A DNA stretch of 64,000 bases from Paenibacillus sp. DCT19 (lineage in GTDB: Bacteria > Bacillota > Bacilli > Paenibacillales > Paenibacillaceae): the NCBI RefSeq assembly GCF_003268635.1, contig NZ_CP029639.1:2987501-3051500 (forward strand). Reading direction: 5' to 3'. Within the stretch, counting starts at the first letter, position 1, and the number at the start of each line of letters is the position of its first letter. This document shows, one piece after another, positions 27,803 through 40,376 of the stretch. A program made the position numbers and the translations under genes. The notes under the pieces were generated by a model, which was given only the letters and a program-made list of their open reading frames with translations, ran no database searches and had not been told where the DNA came from.

Positions 27803-28693
27803 TTAAAAATTCGTTTTGTTGCGAAACTCCGTTGGGGTAATTCCAGTCCACCGTTTAAACTGTCTGCTGAAGTGAGAAAGGTTTTTGTAGCCTAGACGAT
27901 GTGCAATCTCAAATAAGGATATTTCCGGTTGTTGTAACAGGATTTTGGCTTCCTGCAATTTCAGATCGGACAAATATTTGCGAGGTGACATCTGATATAT
28001 TTTCTGGAACACTTCCAGTCCATAATTCGGGCTTATGCCAAGAGATGCAATGATCGGCTGAATATGGATGGTTCGATCTTCCGTATCGTTTGAGGTAATG
28101 CATTGTTTCTTAAAGCTGCGCTTAATCGCTTCAGCAATTTCTTTGGCATGCTTGGCTGTAGTCATGGATTGGTTGGTGCGGTTGTCCTTATGTAAAGGCT
28201 GTATATCAACCAGAACGTCTAACAATTCAAAAAGGTAAATTTGTGCTCTTATTTTGGCTTTGGCGAACAACAAATCAGGTTCGGCGAATATATCAAGCCA
28301 TTGCTGCAGGCAGGCTTTGAGCTGGCCGTGGTACGGATTAGAAGGCTCATAGATCCAATCACAATTTTTCATAATTTCCATTCGTAAGGACGGTTCATCA
28401 ATGTCAAAGTGAGCACAGAAATATGTCATGGGCTCCGTGGAGATACATTTATTCGTGTGCTCAAAGCCAGGAGGAATAAGAAGAATATCATCCTTCTTAA
28501 TGATCAATGGTTCACCTTCAACGACCGTTTCCTGTGCACCTTCTAATACAATTAATATTTCAAAAGCATGGTGAGACTCCTTATGCATTGACCAATTCGA
28601 ATGCACCGTTTGTTGGTGTGCACCGAAGAAACGGATGTTCCAATCAATACGTGGCAGGATGTTTGTTTTAGTTCCAATCAAGCTTTTATCCAT
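27803..28693 (-). CDS. AraC-family regulator of the GH43-MFS unit
   Basis: A 296-residue protein with an N-terminal cupin sensor (HHAFEILIVLEGAQETVVEGEPLIIKKDDILLIPPGFEH) and a C-terminal double helix-turn-helix, whose second half SLFEIAHRLGYKNLSHFSRQFKRWTGITPTEF is textbook AraC. It is divergent from the GH43 and transporter genes at 29009-31935, which it probably activates in response to a pentose or oligosaccharide. AGGGGC lies just upstream of the ATG. Confidence 0.92.
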   Translation of the reverse strand: MDKSLIGTKTNILPRIDWNIRFFGAHQQTVHSNWSMHKESHHAFEILIVLEGAQETVVEGEPLIIKKDDILLIPPGFEHTNKCISTEPMTYFCAHFDIDEPSLRMEIMKNCDWIYEPSNPYHGQLKACLQQWLDIFAEPDLLFAKAKIRAQIYLFELLDVLVDIQPLHKDNRTNQSMTTAKHAKEIAEAIKRSFKKQCITSNDTEDRTIHIQPIIASLGISPNYGLEVFQKIYQMSPRKYLSDLKLQEAKILLQQPEISLFEIAHRLGYKNLSHFSRQFKRWTGITPTEFRNKTNF

Positions 28694-28783
28694 GGTGAAT
28701 GCCCCTTTGATTTGGGTAAATTTAGCCGTAATTGTACAATCGCCTTCTCCAATTAAATATGATTATAATAAATCTATGCAATA

Positions 28784-28797
28784 GGAAATCGCTTTCG
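28784..28797. promoter_or_regulatory. cre-like site (CcpA)
   Basis: GGAAATCGCTTTCG matches the palindromic cre form TGAAAGCGCTTTCA at 11 of 14 positions, in the AraC/GH43 intergenic region. Confidence 0.5.
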
Positions 28798-28870
28798 TGG
28801 CTGGTGTGATTATCCCTATGTTATCGATAATGTGGCGAATCGTACGTTTATTATAGTCAATTGAGAAAAC

Positions 28871-28935
28871 GGTATCAAATGTTTGTTTTGCAGAAGAATT
28901 TTCATGTAAAAAAGGGCAAACAAATAGGTATCAAA
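28871..28935 (+). promoter_or_regulatory. Direct repeat GGTATCAAA, candidate AraC operator
   Basis: GGTATCAAA at 28871-28879 recurs exactly at 28927-28935 in the same orientation, 56 bases apart, upstream of the GH43 start. Paired direct half-sites are usual for AraC activators. Confidence 0.45.
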
Positions 28936-28936
28936 A

Positions 28937-28950
28937 AGAAAGCGCTTCTA
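28937..28950 (+). promoter_or_regulatory. cre-like site upstream of GH43
   Basis: AGAAAGCGCTTCTA: the central GAAAGCGCTT is a perfect cre core; 11 of 14 match the palindromic consensus. It sits 60 bases before the GH43 start. Confidence 0.5.
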
Positions 28951-29008
28951 TGAAGGCTTAATGGCACCATAATCTATTAGATTAAACGAATAGGATGGAG
29001 GAAGGAAC

Positions 29009-30676
29009 ATGAGAGAAACGGAAACGATCCAAAATCCTGTTATTCCAGGAATGGCACCAGATCCATCAATTATTCGGGTCGGTGAAGTATTTTACATTGC
29101 AACTTCTACGTTTCATTGGAATCCGGGCATACAAATTTTCAAATCAACAGATTTAGCCAACTGGGAGCCGATTGGGTTTGTACTAAATAACGGTGAGGTT
29201 AATCTTCGCGGAACGAATACACCGGCTGGGATCTGGGCTCCGCACTTATCCTATGATGCCTCGACCCACAAATACTGGTTAGCCTTTTCTCATATGGTCA
29301 ATATGGCAGGACGTGAATTCAACTCGGATTCTTATGCAATGTGGGCAGAAGATATCAACGGACCATGGTCAGATCCCATCTATATCACATCCATTGGCTT
29401 CGATCCGGCTATTTTCCATGATGATGATGGCAAACATTATGTTACCATTCTTGAGTGGGAAACACGTCAAGGGTACCAAGCCCCAGGACATATTGTCATT
29501 GCTGAATTGGATCTGGAGCAGGGCAAGGTCATTGGCCAATGGCACCGTGTAACCCAGGGATTCACGACTCGTGGCTGTGCAGAAGCACCTCAAATTTATA
29601 AATATCAAGATTATTATTATCTCATTTTGGCTTCGGGTGGAACCGGTTATGCACATGGCGTTGAGATTGGGCGAGCGAAAAATATTTTTGGTCCATATGA
29701 GCCACATCCATCAGGGGAACCGATTATTACCTCATCACCTCGACATCTATTCTCACTTGGTGATCCGGATGCAGGACATGTCGAGATGTACAATCCACAT
29801 TCCTTTATGCAAAAAGCAGGTCACGGATCATTAGTTCAGACTCAGAATGGCGAATGGTACATGGCCCATCTGATGTCACGTCCACTGGAAGGAACACTCC
29901 TGAATCCATTGGGGCGTGAAACCTCGATCCAAAAAATGAAATGGACGCAGGATGGATGGTTAGAAATGAGCGATGGCTCAAATCTCGCTAAGATGCAAGT
30001 CGAAGCTATGAAAGGTATTGGATTATCTGAGATGATATCTCATGACGTCGTGGATCATTTTAATAATAATTCATATAATAAGGTGTTTATGACTCCGTAT
30101 CGCAATCAATTAGCGAATTGGGTGAACACGACTGAGCGTCCTGGATATTTACGCATTCATGGTGAAAACTCATTTTTCTCGCAAATGAATCCGGCGATTA
30201 TGGCTACACGAGCAACCTCGTTTCATTATGAGTTCCAGACAAAAGTTGAATTCAATCCGGATCATTACTCGGAAACAGCGGGTATGGGACTTTATTATGA
30301 TTCCAACAATTGGATTTATGTACACATGACTCATTCGGAATCGACTGGGGGTACCATTTTAACTGTATTACAGGCTAAACTAGGCGAACGCATCGAGCAC
30401 GTGCATAACAGGTTTGCTATACCTGATGGTATGGTTGAGTTGAAGCTTGTCTACAATGCCGGTACAGCTCATTTCTTCTATCGTTTGAGTGAAGATAGGG
30501 AGTGGGAGGTTGCTCTGGATCAAGTCGATGTTGCATATTTGTCTGATGAAGGTGTGAATGGAGAACCTGGTGAAATTGGTGGATTTACAGGATTGTTTAA
30601 CTTTGTTGGCTCTGTGGATGCGCACCAGCACGACTCGTTTGCAGATTTTGAATACTATTCTGTTATGAATTTGTAG
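29009..30676 (+). CDS. Glycoside hydrolase family 43 beta-xylosidase/arabinofuranosidase
   Basis: A 555-residue cytoplasmic enzyme without a signal peptide. The five-bladed propeller domain (about 1-320) shows the three GH43 acids: Asp in MAPDPSII (about 19), Asp in GFDPAIF, and Glu in RGCAEAPQIYK. A C-terminal beta-sandwich (about 345-550) ends EIGGFTGLFNFVGS, typical of the GH43 beta-xylosidase subgroup. It removes xylose or arabinose from short xylo-oligosaccharides. It shares a transcript with the MFS transporter 20 bases downstream, so the substrate is probably an imported oligosaccharide. GGAGG lies 8 bases before the ATG. Confidence 0.92.
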   Translation: MRETETIQNPVIPGMAPDPSIIRVGEVFYIATSTFHWNPGIQIFKSTDLANWEPIGFVLNNGEVNLRGTNTPAGIWAPHLSYDASTHKYWLAFSHMVNMAGREFNSDSYAMWAEDINGPWSDPIYITSIGFDPAIFHDDDGKHYVTILEWETRQGYQAPGHIVIAELDLEQGKVIGQWHRVTQGFTTRGCAEAPQIYKYQDYYYLILASGGTGYAHGVEIGRAKNIFGPYEPHPSGEPIITSSPRHLFSLGDPDAGHVEMYNPHSFMQKAGHGSLVQTQNGEWYMAHLMSRPLEGTLLNPLGRETSIQKMKWTQDGWLEMSDGSNLAKMQVEAMKGIGLSEMISHDVVDHFNNNSYNKVFMTPYRNQLANWVNTTERPGYLRIHGENSFFSQMNPAIMATRATSFHYEFQTKVEFNPDHYSETAGMGLYYDSNNWIYVHMTHSESTGGTILTVLQAKLGERIEHVHNRFAIPDGMVELKLVYNAGTAHFFYRLSEDREWEVALDQVDVAYLSDEGVNGEPGEIGGFTGLFNFVGSVDAHQHDSFADFEYYSVMNL

Positions 30677-30696
30677 TCTTAGAGAGGAAGTTCAAT

Positions 30697-31935
30697 ATGA
30701 ATACGATACCACTTAAACGTCTAGTGCCAGGATTAATTATCGGACCTGCTTCCTGGCTGGGGCCATATATAGCAGCGGCAAGTTTGTTTTTGCCTGCCAT
30801 GATTCAGCATTTGGATGCAGATAATAAAATTGAAATTGTAGCTCTATTTTCAGCACTCGGCATGGTCGTTGCCGCACTATCCAATATGGTAGCTGGTTAT
30901 TTATCAGACCGGACGAAATCTCGTTTTGGTCAACGCACTCCTTGGTTAGTATCCGGCGCATTCGTATTTATGTTAGCGATGATCTTGGCATCCATGTCCA
31001 CTTCGATTCCATTTTTGTTAGTCAGTTGGATGTTGGGACAGGTTGCATTGAATTTTATTGTAGCTCCTATGGTCGCTTGGTTAGATTTGGCACCTGAACA
31101 AGGGAAAGGCACAGCTTCATCTGCTTATGGCGGGTTAGGGATGGCCCTTGGTAATAATGGTTTTACGATTATTGCAGCTATGTTTCTAGGGCAGTTTCGA
31201 TTAGGCTTTATCTTATTTGGGATTATTACGTTTGTAGGTACGTTGATCGCAGCTTATATTGTTCGTGAACCATCCAATCTACATGAAAAATTAGATCCAG
31301 CAGCAGCGGTAAGAAGGGAGAAAATAACGGCTAAAGAATTAATAGCTGTGATTCCGAAGTGGTCTGTTGGACGAGATTATTATTTGGCTTTATTCGGCAA
31401 ATTGGCTCAGGGGATTGGAAACTTTGCGATTACAGGTTATTTATTATTCATCATGACAGACTTTCTACACAAAGATACATCTGCTACACAGCAGTCTATT
31501 CAATTAGTAAATATCGTTATGTTAATCTTCGGTATTGTTATGGGATTCATTGCAGGCCCCATTTCAGACAAATTTAATCTACTTAAATTACCCGTAGGTT
31601 TGTCTACTATTTTTCTGGGCATTGGAGCGTTAAGCATTTTCTTTCTACAAAATGATACCGGTATCATTATTTATGCGTTTATGGCTGGTCTGGGAATGGG
31701 GATCTGGAACTCGTTAGATAACCTTCTTAATTTGCGAGTTATTCCTGATAAGAACCGAGTGGGGTTATTTCTCGGAATTTATAATCTCGGAAATACGGTA
31801 ACCCAAGCGATTGCACCTGTTATAGCTGCGATTTTGATCTCACAGATCGGGTTCTCGTCCATTTTCATCATGTCCTTTGTGTTATCTACAATCGGGGGCA
31901 TCTCCATTCTTGCTATTAAATCTGTATCTAGATAA
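30697..31935 (+). CDS. MFS transporter, probable sugar/oligosaccharide importer
   Basis: A 412-residue membrane protein with about twelve segments. The loop 2-3 motif GYLSDRTKSRFGQRTPWLVSGA resembles the R-x-x-x-G-R/K-R-R-P motif of the GPH cation:sugar symporters and related MFS proteins. It lies 20 bases after the GH43 gene and ends at a strong terminator, so it probably imports the substrate of that enzyme. Direction and specificity are inferred from context only. Confidence 0.85.
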   Translation: MNTIPLKRLVPGLIIGPASWLGPYIAAASLFLPAMIQHLDADNKIEIVALFSALGMVVAALSNMVAGYLSDRTKSRFGQRTPWLVSGAFVFMLAMILASMSTSIPFLLVSWMLGQVALNFIVAPMVAWLDLAPEQGKGTASSAYGGLGMALGNNGFTIIAAMFLGQFRLGFILFGIITFVGTLIAAYIVREPSNLHEKLDPAAAVRREKITAKELIAVIPKWSVGRDYYLALFGKLAQGIGNFAITGYLLFIMTDFLHKDTSATQQSIQLVNIVMLIFGIVMGFIAGPISDKFNLLKLPVGLSTIFLGIGALSIFFLQNDTGIIIYAFMAGLGMGIWNSLDNLLNLRVIPDKNRVGLFLGIYNLGNTVTQAIAPVIAAILISQIGFSSIFIMSFVLSTIGGISILAIKSVSR

Positions 31936-31979
31936 GTGATCTGAAACGGTAGTAGCGCCAGTTTTCATGATTCTATCCT

Positions 31980-32015
31980 AACCATTCTCGGTATTATACC
32001 GAGAATGGTTGTTTT
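31980..32015 (+). terminator. Terminator of the GH43-MFS operon
   Basis: AACCATTCTCGGTAT at 31980-31994 is perfectly complementary to ATACCGAGAATGGTT at 31996-32010, followed by GTTTT. Confidence 0.9.
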
Positions 32016-32130
32016 GCTTTTACTGGAGACGTATATTAATAGAGTGCGCGGAATGTGGGTGAGTGTAGACCACATCGGCAATTGATCATCTATAATGATC
32101 ATAGATTCTACATACAAGGACGGGGAAAAC

Positions 32131-33267
32131 ATGGACTTTAAACCGCTTGCTTCATTTATTGATCGCATCACATCCTGGCGAGTACCGTGGGCAGAGGTGC
32201 TTGTCATGCATCAAAATGAACCCGTTTTCCATTATCGGAACGGGTATGCCAATCTAGAGGAGCAAACGCCAATCGGGGATGGAGCGATCTTCAATCTGTA
32301 TTCCATGACCAAAATCATGACCTGTGTTGCGGGACTGCAGCTGGTGGAGAGAGGCGATATGCTGTTAAGTGATCCGTTATCCGAATATTTGCCAGAGTAT
32401 GCGGACATGAAAGTGAAGAAAACGATGGCGAATGGGGAAGTGCGGCTGGAACAAGCGACCAGAGCGATAACGGTACGTGACTTGTTTACAATGACGGCTG
32501 GATTCTCATATGATGTGGGTTGTCCAAGTATACAGGAGATCGTACAGAGTAGTAACGGAACCGCAAGTACACGGGATTTTGCGAAAGCGCTTGCCAAAGA
32601 ACCGTTGTTATTTGAGCCTGGCACACATTGGAATTACAGTATGTGTCACGATGTACTGGGAGCTCTGGTAGAGGTTGTTAGTGGTAAACGGTTTGGTACG
32701 TATTTACGTGATGCAATTATTGAACCACTAGGCATGAAGGATACGGCGTTCGATCTGAATGAAGAGCAGCAGCGTCGTTTGATTCCGCAATATGCTTACA
32801 ATGATGAGCTTGGGCAAGCGGTACGGATGGATGGCAATGGATTCCGTGTAAGTACAGAGCTGGAGAGTGGTGGAGCAGGGCTGATGTCCACGGTTAGCGA
32901 CTATGCTCGTTTTCTGAATGCATTGACAGGTCGAGGCACAAGTCCAGACGGTGTGCGAATTCTCTCCCAGGCTTCAGTAGAGCTTATGCGAACAGATCAC
33001 CTGAATGAAATGACCCGAGGGGACTACTCCTGGGATCATATGGATGGGTATGGTTATGGATTAGGTGTACGTACGCATATCTCCAAAGCAGGCAGTGGAT
33101 CACTTAGTCCATTAGGTGAATTCGGATGGAGTGGTGCTGCGGGCTGTATGGCGATCATTGATCCGGATTCCGAGCTGACCGTGATGTATGCACAGCATCT
33201 ATTGAACAGTCAGGAGCCTTACGTTCAGCGGCGGCTGCGTAATGTCGTGTATTCTTGTTTGTCATAA
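32131..33267 (+). CDS. Serine hydrolase, beta-lactamase/PBP4* family
   Basis: About 378 residues. The catalytic S-x-x-K is in LYSMTKIMT near residue 60. Downstream WNYSMCHDVLGALVEVVSG supplies the Tyr motif, and EFGWSGAAG replaces the usual H-x-G box. There is no signal peptide, so it is probably cytoplasmic, an esterase or amidase rather than an antibiotic beta-lactamase. ATG 32131 has AAGGACGGGG upstream; the longer frame from 32095 has no ribosome site. It stands alone between terminators. Confidence 0.87.
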   Translation: MDFKPLASFIDRITSWRVPWAEVLVMHQNEPVFHYRNGYANLEEQTPIGDGAIFNLYSMTKIMTCVAGLQLVERGDMLLSDPLSEYLPEYADMKVKKTMANGEVRLEQATRAITVRDLFTMTAGFSYDVGCPSIQEIVQSSNGTASTRDFAKALAKEPLLFEPGTHWNYSMCHDVLGALVEVVSGKRFGTYLRDAIIEPLGMKDTAFDLNEEQQRRLIPQYAYNDELGQAVRMDGNGFRVSTELESGGAGLMSTVSDYARFLNALTGRGTSPDGVRILSQASVELMRTDHLNEMTRGDYSWDHMDGYGYGLGVRTHISKAGSGSLSPLGEFGWSGAAGCMAIIDPDSELTVMYAQHLLNSQEPYVQRRLRNVVYSCLS

Positions 33268-33274
33268 AAAATGT

Positions 33275-33309
33275 AAGAGCCGCGAATATTTAATTTCGCG
33301 GCTCTTTGT
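33275..33309. terminator. Bidirectional terminator
   Basis: AAGAGCCGCGAA at 33275-33286 pairs with TTCGCGGCTCTT at 33295-33306, between the convergent serine hydrolase and DMT genes. Confidence 0.85.
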
Positions 33310-33330
33310 AGTAATTATTCCATTCACGTA

Positions 33331-34307
33331 TTAAGGTTTGTAGTTGGTGACCAACCCTTTATCGCCCTTGGCAGAGACTACCCGATTTACCATGTAGATA
33401 CCGAGTGATACAAACACCAATGCAACCAGATTTTTCAGTTCCAGAACCGTTTCCCCAAGAACATTGCGGATAGAAATGCACCGAATACAGGAATGAGGAA
33501 GTTGTACACAGATACTTTTCCGACTTTGTTGTATTTAAGAAGCAGATTCCACAGGCAGAATGCCACGGAAGATAATAAGGCCAGATAAATTAGGTTTGCT
33601 GTAGATGCTAGAGTAAAGTGGGTAACACTTCCGCCGAGTGATAGACCCAGCAAAGTCAGCACGACCCCGCCAACAAACAGGCTGATTCCTGTAATAATCA
33701 TGACATCAATAGTGGCTGTCAAACGTTTGGCGTAGATCGCAGTCACCGAGAAAACTAATGCAGCTATAATCACGAATCCTTCGCCTGTAAGTGAGAAGGA
33801 GAACGTGAGCAGATCTGCATGGAAATTTACAATGATAACGCCTACGAACCCGAGCACGCAGCCGACAATTTTATTTTGACTTAACTTATCATTCTTATAG
33901 ATAAAATGAGCCAAAACAACACTGAAGAACGTTGTTGTTGCATTCATGATGGAGCCTTTTACACCTGTTGTATTGGCTACCCCAACGTAGAAAAACATAT
34001 ATTGCAGACCGGTTTGCAGTACACCGAGTGCACTTAAGCTAGCCCACTCACGACCGGTCAGCTTCAATCTCTGTTTTCTCACTGTTCGAAACAGGACTAG
34101 AAGCAGTATACCGGCTAATGTAAATCGATATCCAGCAAATACGTATTTAGAAGCGATGTCCTCCGGCAGAATGTTAAAAGCGACATATCCAAGCTTAATG
34201 GATGGGTAAGCACTTCCCCACAACAAGCAGCATAGACTTGCTATGAGCATGACAAACAATGGGTCTTGAAATTTACTTCGTTTCTCTGTTTTCTCTCTCT
34301 CAATCAC
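33331..34307 (-). pseudogene. EamA/DMT-family transporter, frameshifted near the C-terminus
   Basis: Ten-helix drug/metabolite transporter with two EamA repeats (LLWGSAYPSIKLGY near the start; TGLQYMFFYVGVANT; second repeat from about residue 170). The frame stops early at 33435 after MFLGKRFWN. With one more G in the GGGG (CCCC on + at 33453-33456) it reads MFLGETVLELKNLVALVFVSLGIYMVN, the conserved last helix, and ends at 33331. The total is about 325 residues. GTG 34307 is chosen because AGGAG lies 10 bases upstream; the open frame extends to 34460. The substrate is unknown. Confidence 0.83.
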
Positions 34308-34533
34308 GTTCCATCTTCTCCTCGCAATTTCGTGCACATATGGTTGTATTAATCTCATCTCCATCACTGACCATATCATAATTCGTACAACTTGTATCGC
34401 TAAATGTAAGTAAAGGTCTATTTTCAATAAGATGTGATCAAGATTCGATGGAGCCTGCAATGATCAATACCAGATTAATATGTTAAGATAAGATGAAATC
34501 CAACGGAGTATATAGTTATAGGGGGAACGTATA

Positions 34534-35007
34534 GTGTCAGCAAGTATAATACAGGAATACTGGCATAAGTTTGCCAAACAAAACGAGTTAAATATGGACA
34601 CGCCAAGTGCTTGGATGTTTGGAGACGGATCAAAAGCAATGGGAGATGAGTTAGGCGGATTAGTTGTTAGTGGCATGAAAACCGGAACGTGTTCTGCTCA
34701 TTGTACATACGAGCTAGAGAACGAGGAACTTCCAAAGGTAGGTCGGTACGATATTGTATTAGACGGAGATAACAATCCGTTGGCGATTATCCAAATGACT
34801 CAGATTGAAGTCGTGAAAATGAATGAAGTTAGTCATGAGTTTGCTCGATCGGAAGGCGAGGGTGATCTGAGCTATGCGTATTGGTATCAGGAGCATGTTG
34901 AATTTTTCACATGGCAATTGAGCCAGTATGGACTTACGTTTACTCCAGAAATACTGCTGGTTTGCCAGACATTTAAAGTTGTGGACGTGTACAGAGCAGC
35001 GGTATAG
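34534..35007 (+). CDS. ASCH-domain protein
   Basis: A 157-residue protein with the ASCH fold: LVVSGMKTGTCSAHCTYE (residues 43-60) is the typical G-x-K-T-x-T loop before the first strands, followed by DIVLDGDNNPLAIIQMTQIEVVKMNEV. ASCH domains resemble PUA and are thought to bind RNA; some bacterial members hydrolyse N4-acetylcytidine. GTG 34534 has AGGGGGA 9 bases upstream. It is a single gene divergent from the DMT transporter. Confidence 0.85.
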   Translation: MSASIIQEYWHKFAKQNELNMDTPSAWMFGDGSKAMGDELGGLVVSGMKTGTCSAHCTYELENEELPKVGRYDIVLDGDNNPLAIIQMTQIEVVKMNEVSHEFARSEGEGDLSYAYWYQEHVEFFTWQLSQYGLTFTPEILLVCQTFKVVDVYRAAV

Positions 35008-35152
35008 GTACGAAGTGAGTTCTGCGAATGACAGCGTTGCTAGATGAATAGATTGGTACTTGTATACATATCAAGTGGCGAGGCGTGCAATAGTGTAATA
35101 ATAGAGTTCTAACATGTGTTTGCAATAATAGGGCTAGTCTATGATAAACGAT

Positions 35153-35188
35153 AAAAAGAACCTGATGAAAATTCATCAGGTTCTTTTT
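35153..35188. terminator. Strong terminator after the ASCH gene
   Basis: A 17-base perfect stem: 35153-35169 (A5 then GAACCTGATGAA) with 35172-35188 ending in TTCTTTTT. The rest of 35008-35347 holds only this and the inverted repeat at 35250-35295. Confidence 0.92.
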
Positions 35189-35249
35189 GGTTATTGTATG
35201 TAAATAAGTACGGTGATATAATCGGAATACAAATTCCTATAATAAGTTA

Positions 35250-35295
35250 ATCGGCATAATGAACCTATCTTCTATTATTAATTTATCATGCCGAT
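35250..35295 (+). promoter_or_regulatory. Inverted repeat upstream of rph
   Basis: ATCGGCAT at 35250-35257 and ATGCCGAT at 35288-35295, 30 bases apart, 53 bases before the rph start. It may be a looping operator or a leader hairpin. It does not match my memory of the actinomycete rifamycin-associated element. Confidence 0.4.
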
Positions 35296-35347
35296 AAATT
35301 CTTGTCAAATGTTTTTTTTCAAAATAGGCGGATTGGAGTGAGGCTGA

Positions 35348-37945
<2,598 letters not shown>

Positions 37946-38084
37946 CCACGAGCACGTTTAATTAACGGAGAGAGAGGCTTGCTACTACGCAAGCTTTAAA
38001 CAGTTGTATGGATTCTGAGCAGAGGGCGGATACGTATGCTTCAAGCGTTGTTCGCCCTTTTTATCTATCACTTTTCTATTATGA

Positions 38085-38716
38085 TTAGGCTAATTCATCT
38101 TTCTTGCATCGAATAAGCAAAAATGGGATCGAAGGTTTGTTTTTCATCATTTTGTTGGGCTCTTCAATTTCAGAAATTTCAATCTGTCCATATGCTCCGA
38201 ATTCTTCTTGAATGGACTCATCATCATAGAAAAACATCTTAAGTCCTTCCATGATCTCATAATAATGATGATCGAGTTGTTGTCCTTGTCCAAACATCGG
38301 TGCTTTTGGAGAAACGCTTGTAAAAACCATATATCCATTAGGCTTTAATTGCTTGTAACAATTCTGAATAAACTGTTCTCGTTCCTGTCTGTTCAATAGA
38401 TGAATCAGCGCATAACAAAATATACCGTCGTACAAATGCTCATCAAAAGGCATGTCGGTGACAGAGCCATGAGCAATTGGGAAATCAAGCCCATGCTGTC
38501 TCGCTAAAAGGATTGCGGTTTCGGAAATCTCAATTCCGGTGACATGGATTCCGGCATCAATGAAGGTTTTGGCATTTCGACCATAGCCCACACCTGGGAT
38601 GAGAATATCTTTAACGTTCTTTTCGAGGAAAAACGCCTTGGTTAGAATGCTCGATTCTGTCGGTTCGAATCCCACATCGTTTGTTTATCAATAAAACTGG
38701 ATTCCCAGAATTCCAT
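38085..38716 (-). pseudogene. Class-I SAM-dependent methyltransferase, frameshifted at the 5' end
   Basis: ATG 38716 (AAGGAG 11 bases upstream) starts MEFWESSFIDKQTMW, then breaks at the GGG complementary to 38671-38673. One more G gives GFEPTESSILTKAFFLEKNVKDILIPGVGYGRNA and runs to the stop at 38085, about 210 residues. Motif I is ILIPGVGYGRNAKTF, acidic motif II is VTGIEISETAI, and motif IV is YDGIFCYALIHLL. It resembles TehB/UbiE-like small-molecule methyltransferases; the substrate is not identifiable. Confidence 0.85.
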
Positions 38717-38881
38717 GGCACAGCCATCTCCTTTTTCATTATACATATATAAAAGACATTTGAAGTCTTTAATAACTCTAATATATCTTTAGTTCTTTGT
38801 AAATAGTAAATTCCTGAACTTATTATGTTGCATTTACAACAAAATTACATTAAATTTAGGATACAACTTGTATAGGCATAA

Positions 38882-40277
<1,396 letters not shown>

Positions 40278-40292
40278 ATCCTCATTCCTTTC

Positions 40293-40333
40293 TGAGTAAT
40301 CCTTATTCTAAAATAATATACGAGAGTTACTCA
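40293..40333. promoter_or_regulatory. Split dyad TGAGTAA...TTACTCA
   Basis: TGAGTAA at 40293-40299 and TTACTCA at 40327-40333, 27 bases apart, between the divergent AraC and GH2 genes. It is a candidate operator for that regulator. Confidence 0.4.
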
Positions 40334-40336
40334 AAA

Positions 40337-40350
40337 TTAAAGCGTTTACT
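40337..40350 (+). promoter_or_regulatory. cre site upstream of GH2
   Basis: TTAAAGCGTTTACT matches TGAAAGCGTTTACA at 12 of 14 positions, 27 bases before the GH2 start, in position to block transcription. Confidence 0.6.
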
Positions 40351-40376
40351 AAGATGTGGGATAAGGAGTGAACTGC

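Noticed and set aside
32131..33267. Antibiotic beta-lactamase
   Set aside because: S-x-x-K is present but there is no signal peptide, and the third motif departs from K-T-G/H-x-G. A cytoplasmic esterase-like serine hydrolase is more likely.
37976..38000. GCTTGC/GCAAGC hairpin after rph as a terminator
   Set aside because: Six-base stem followed by only three T and an A-rich stretch; too weak to call.
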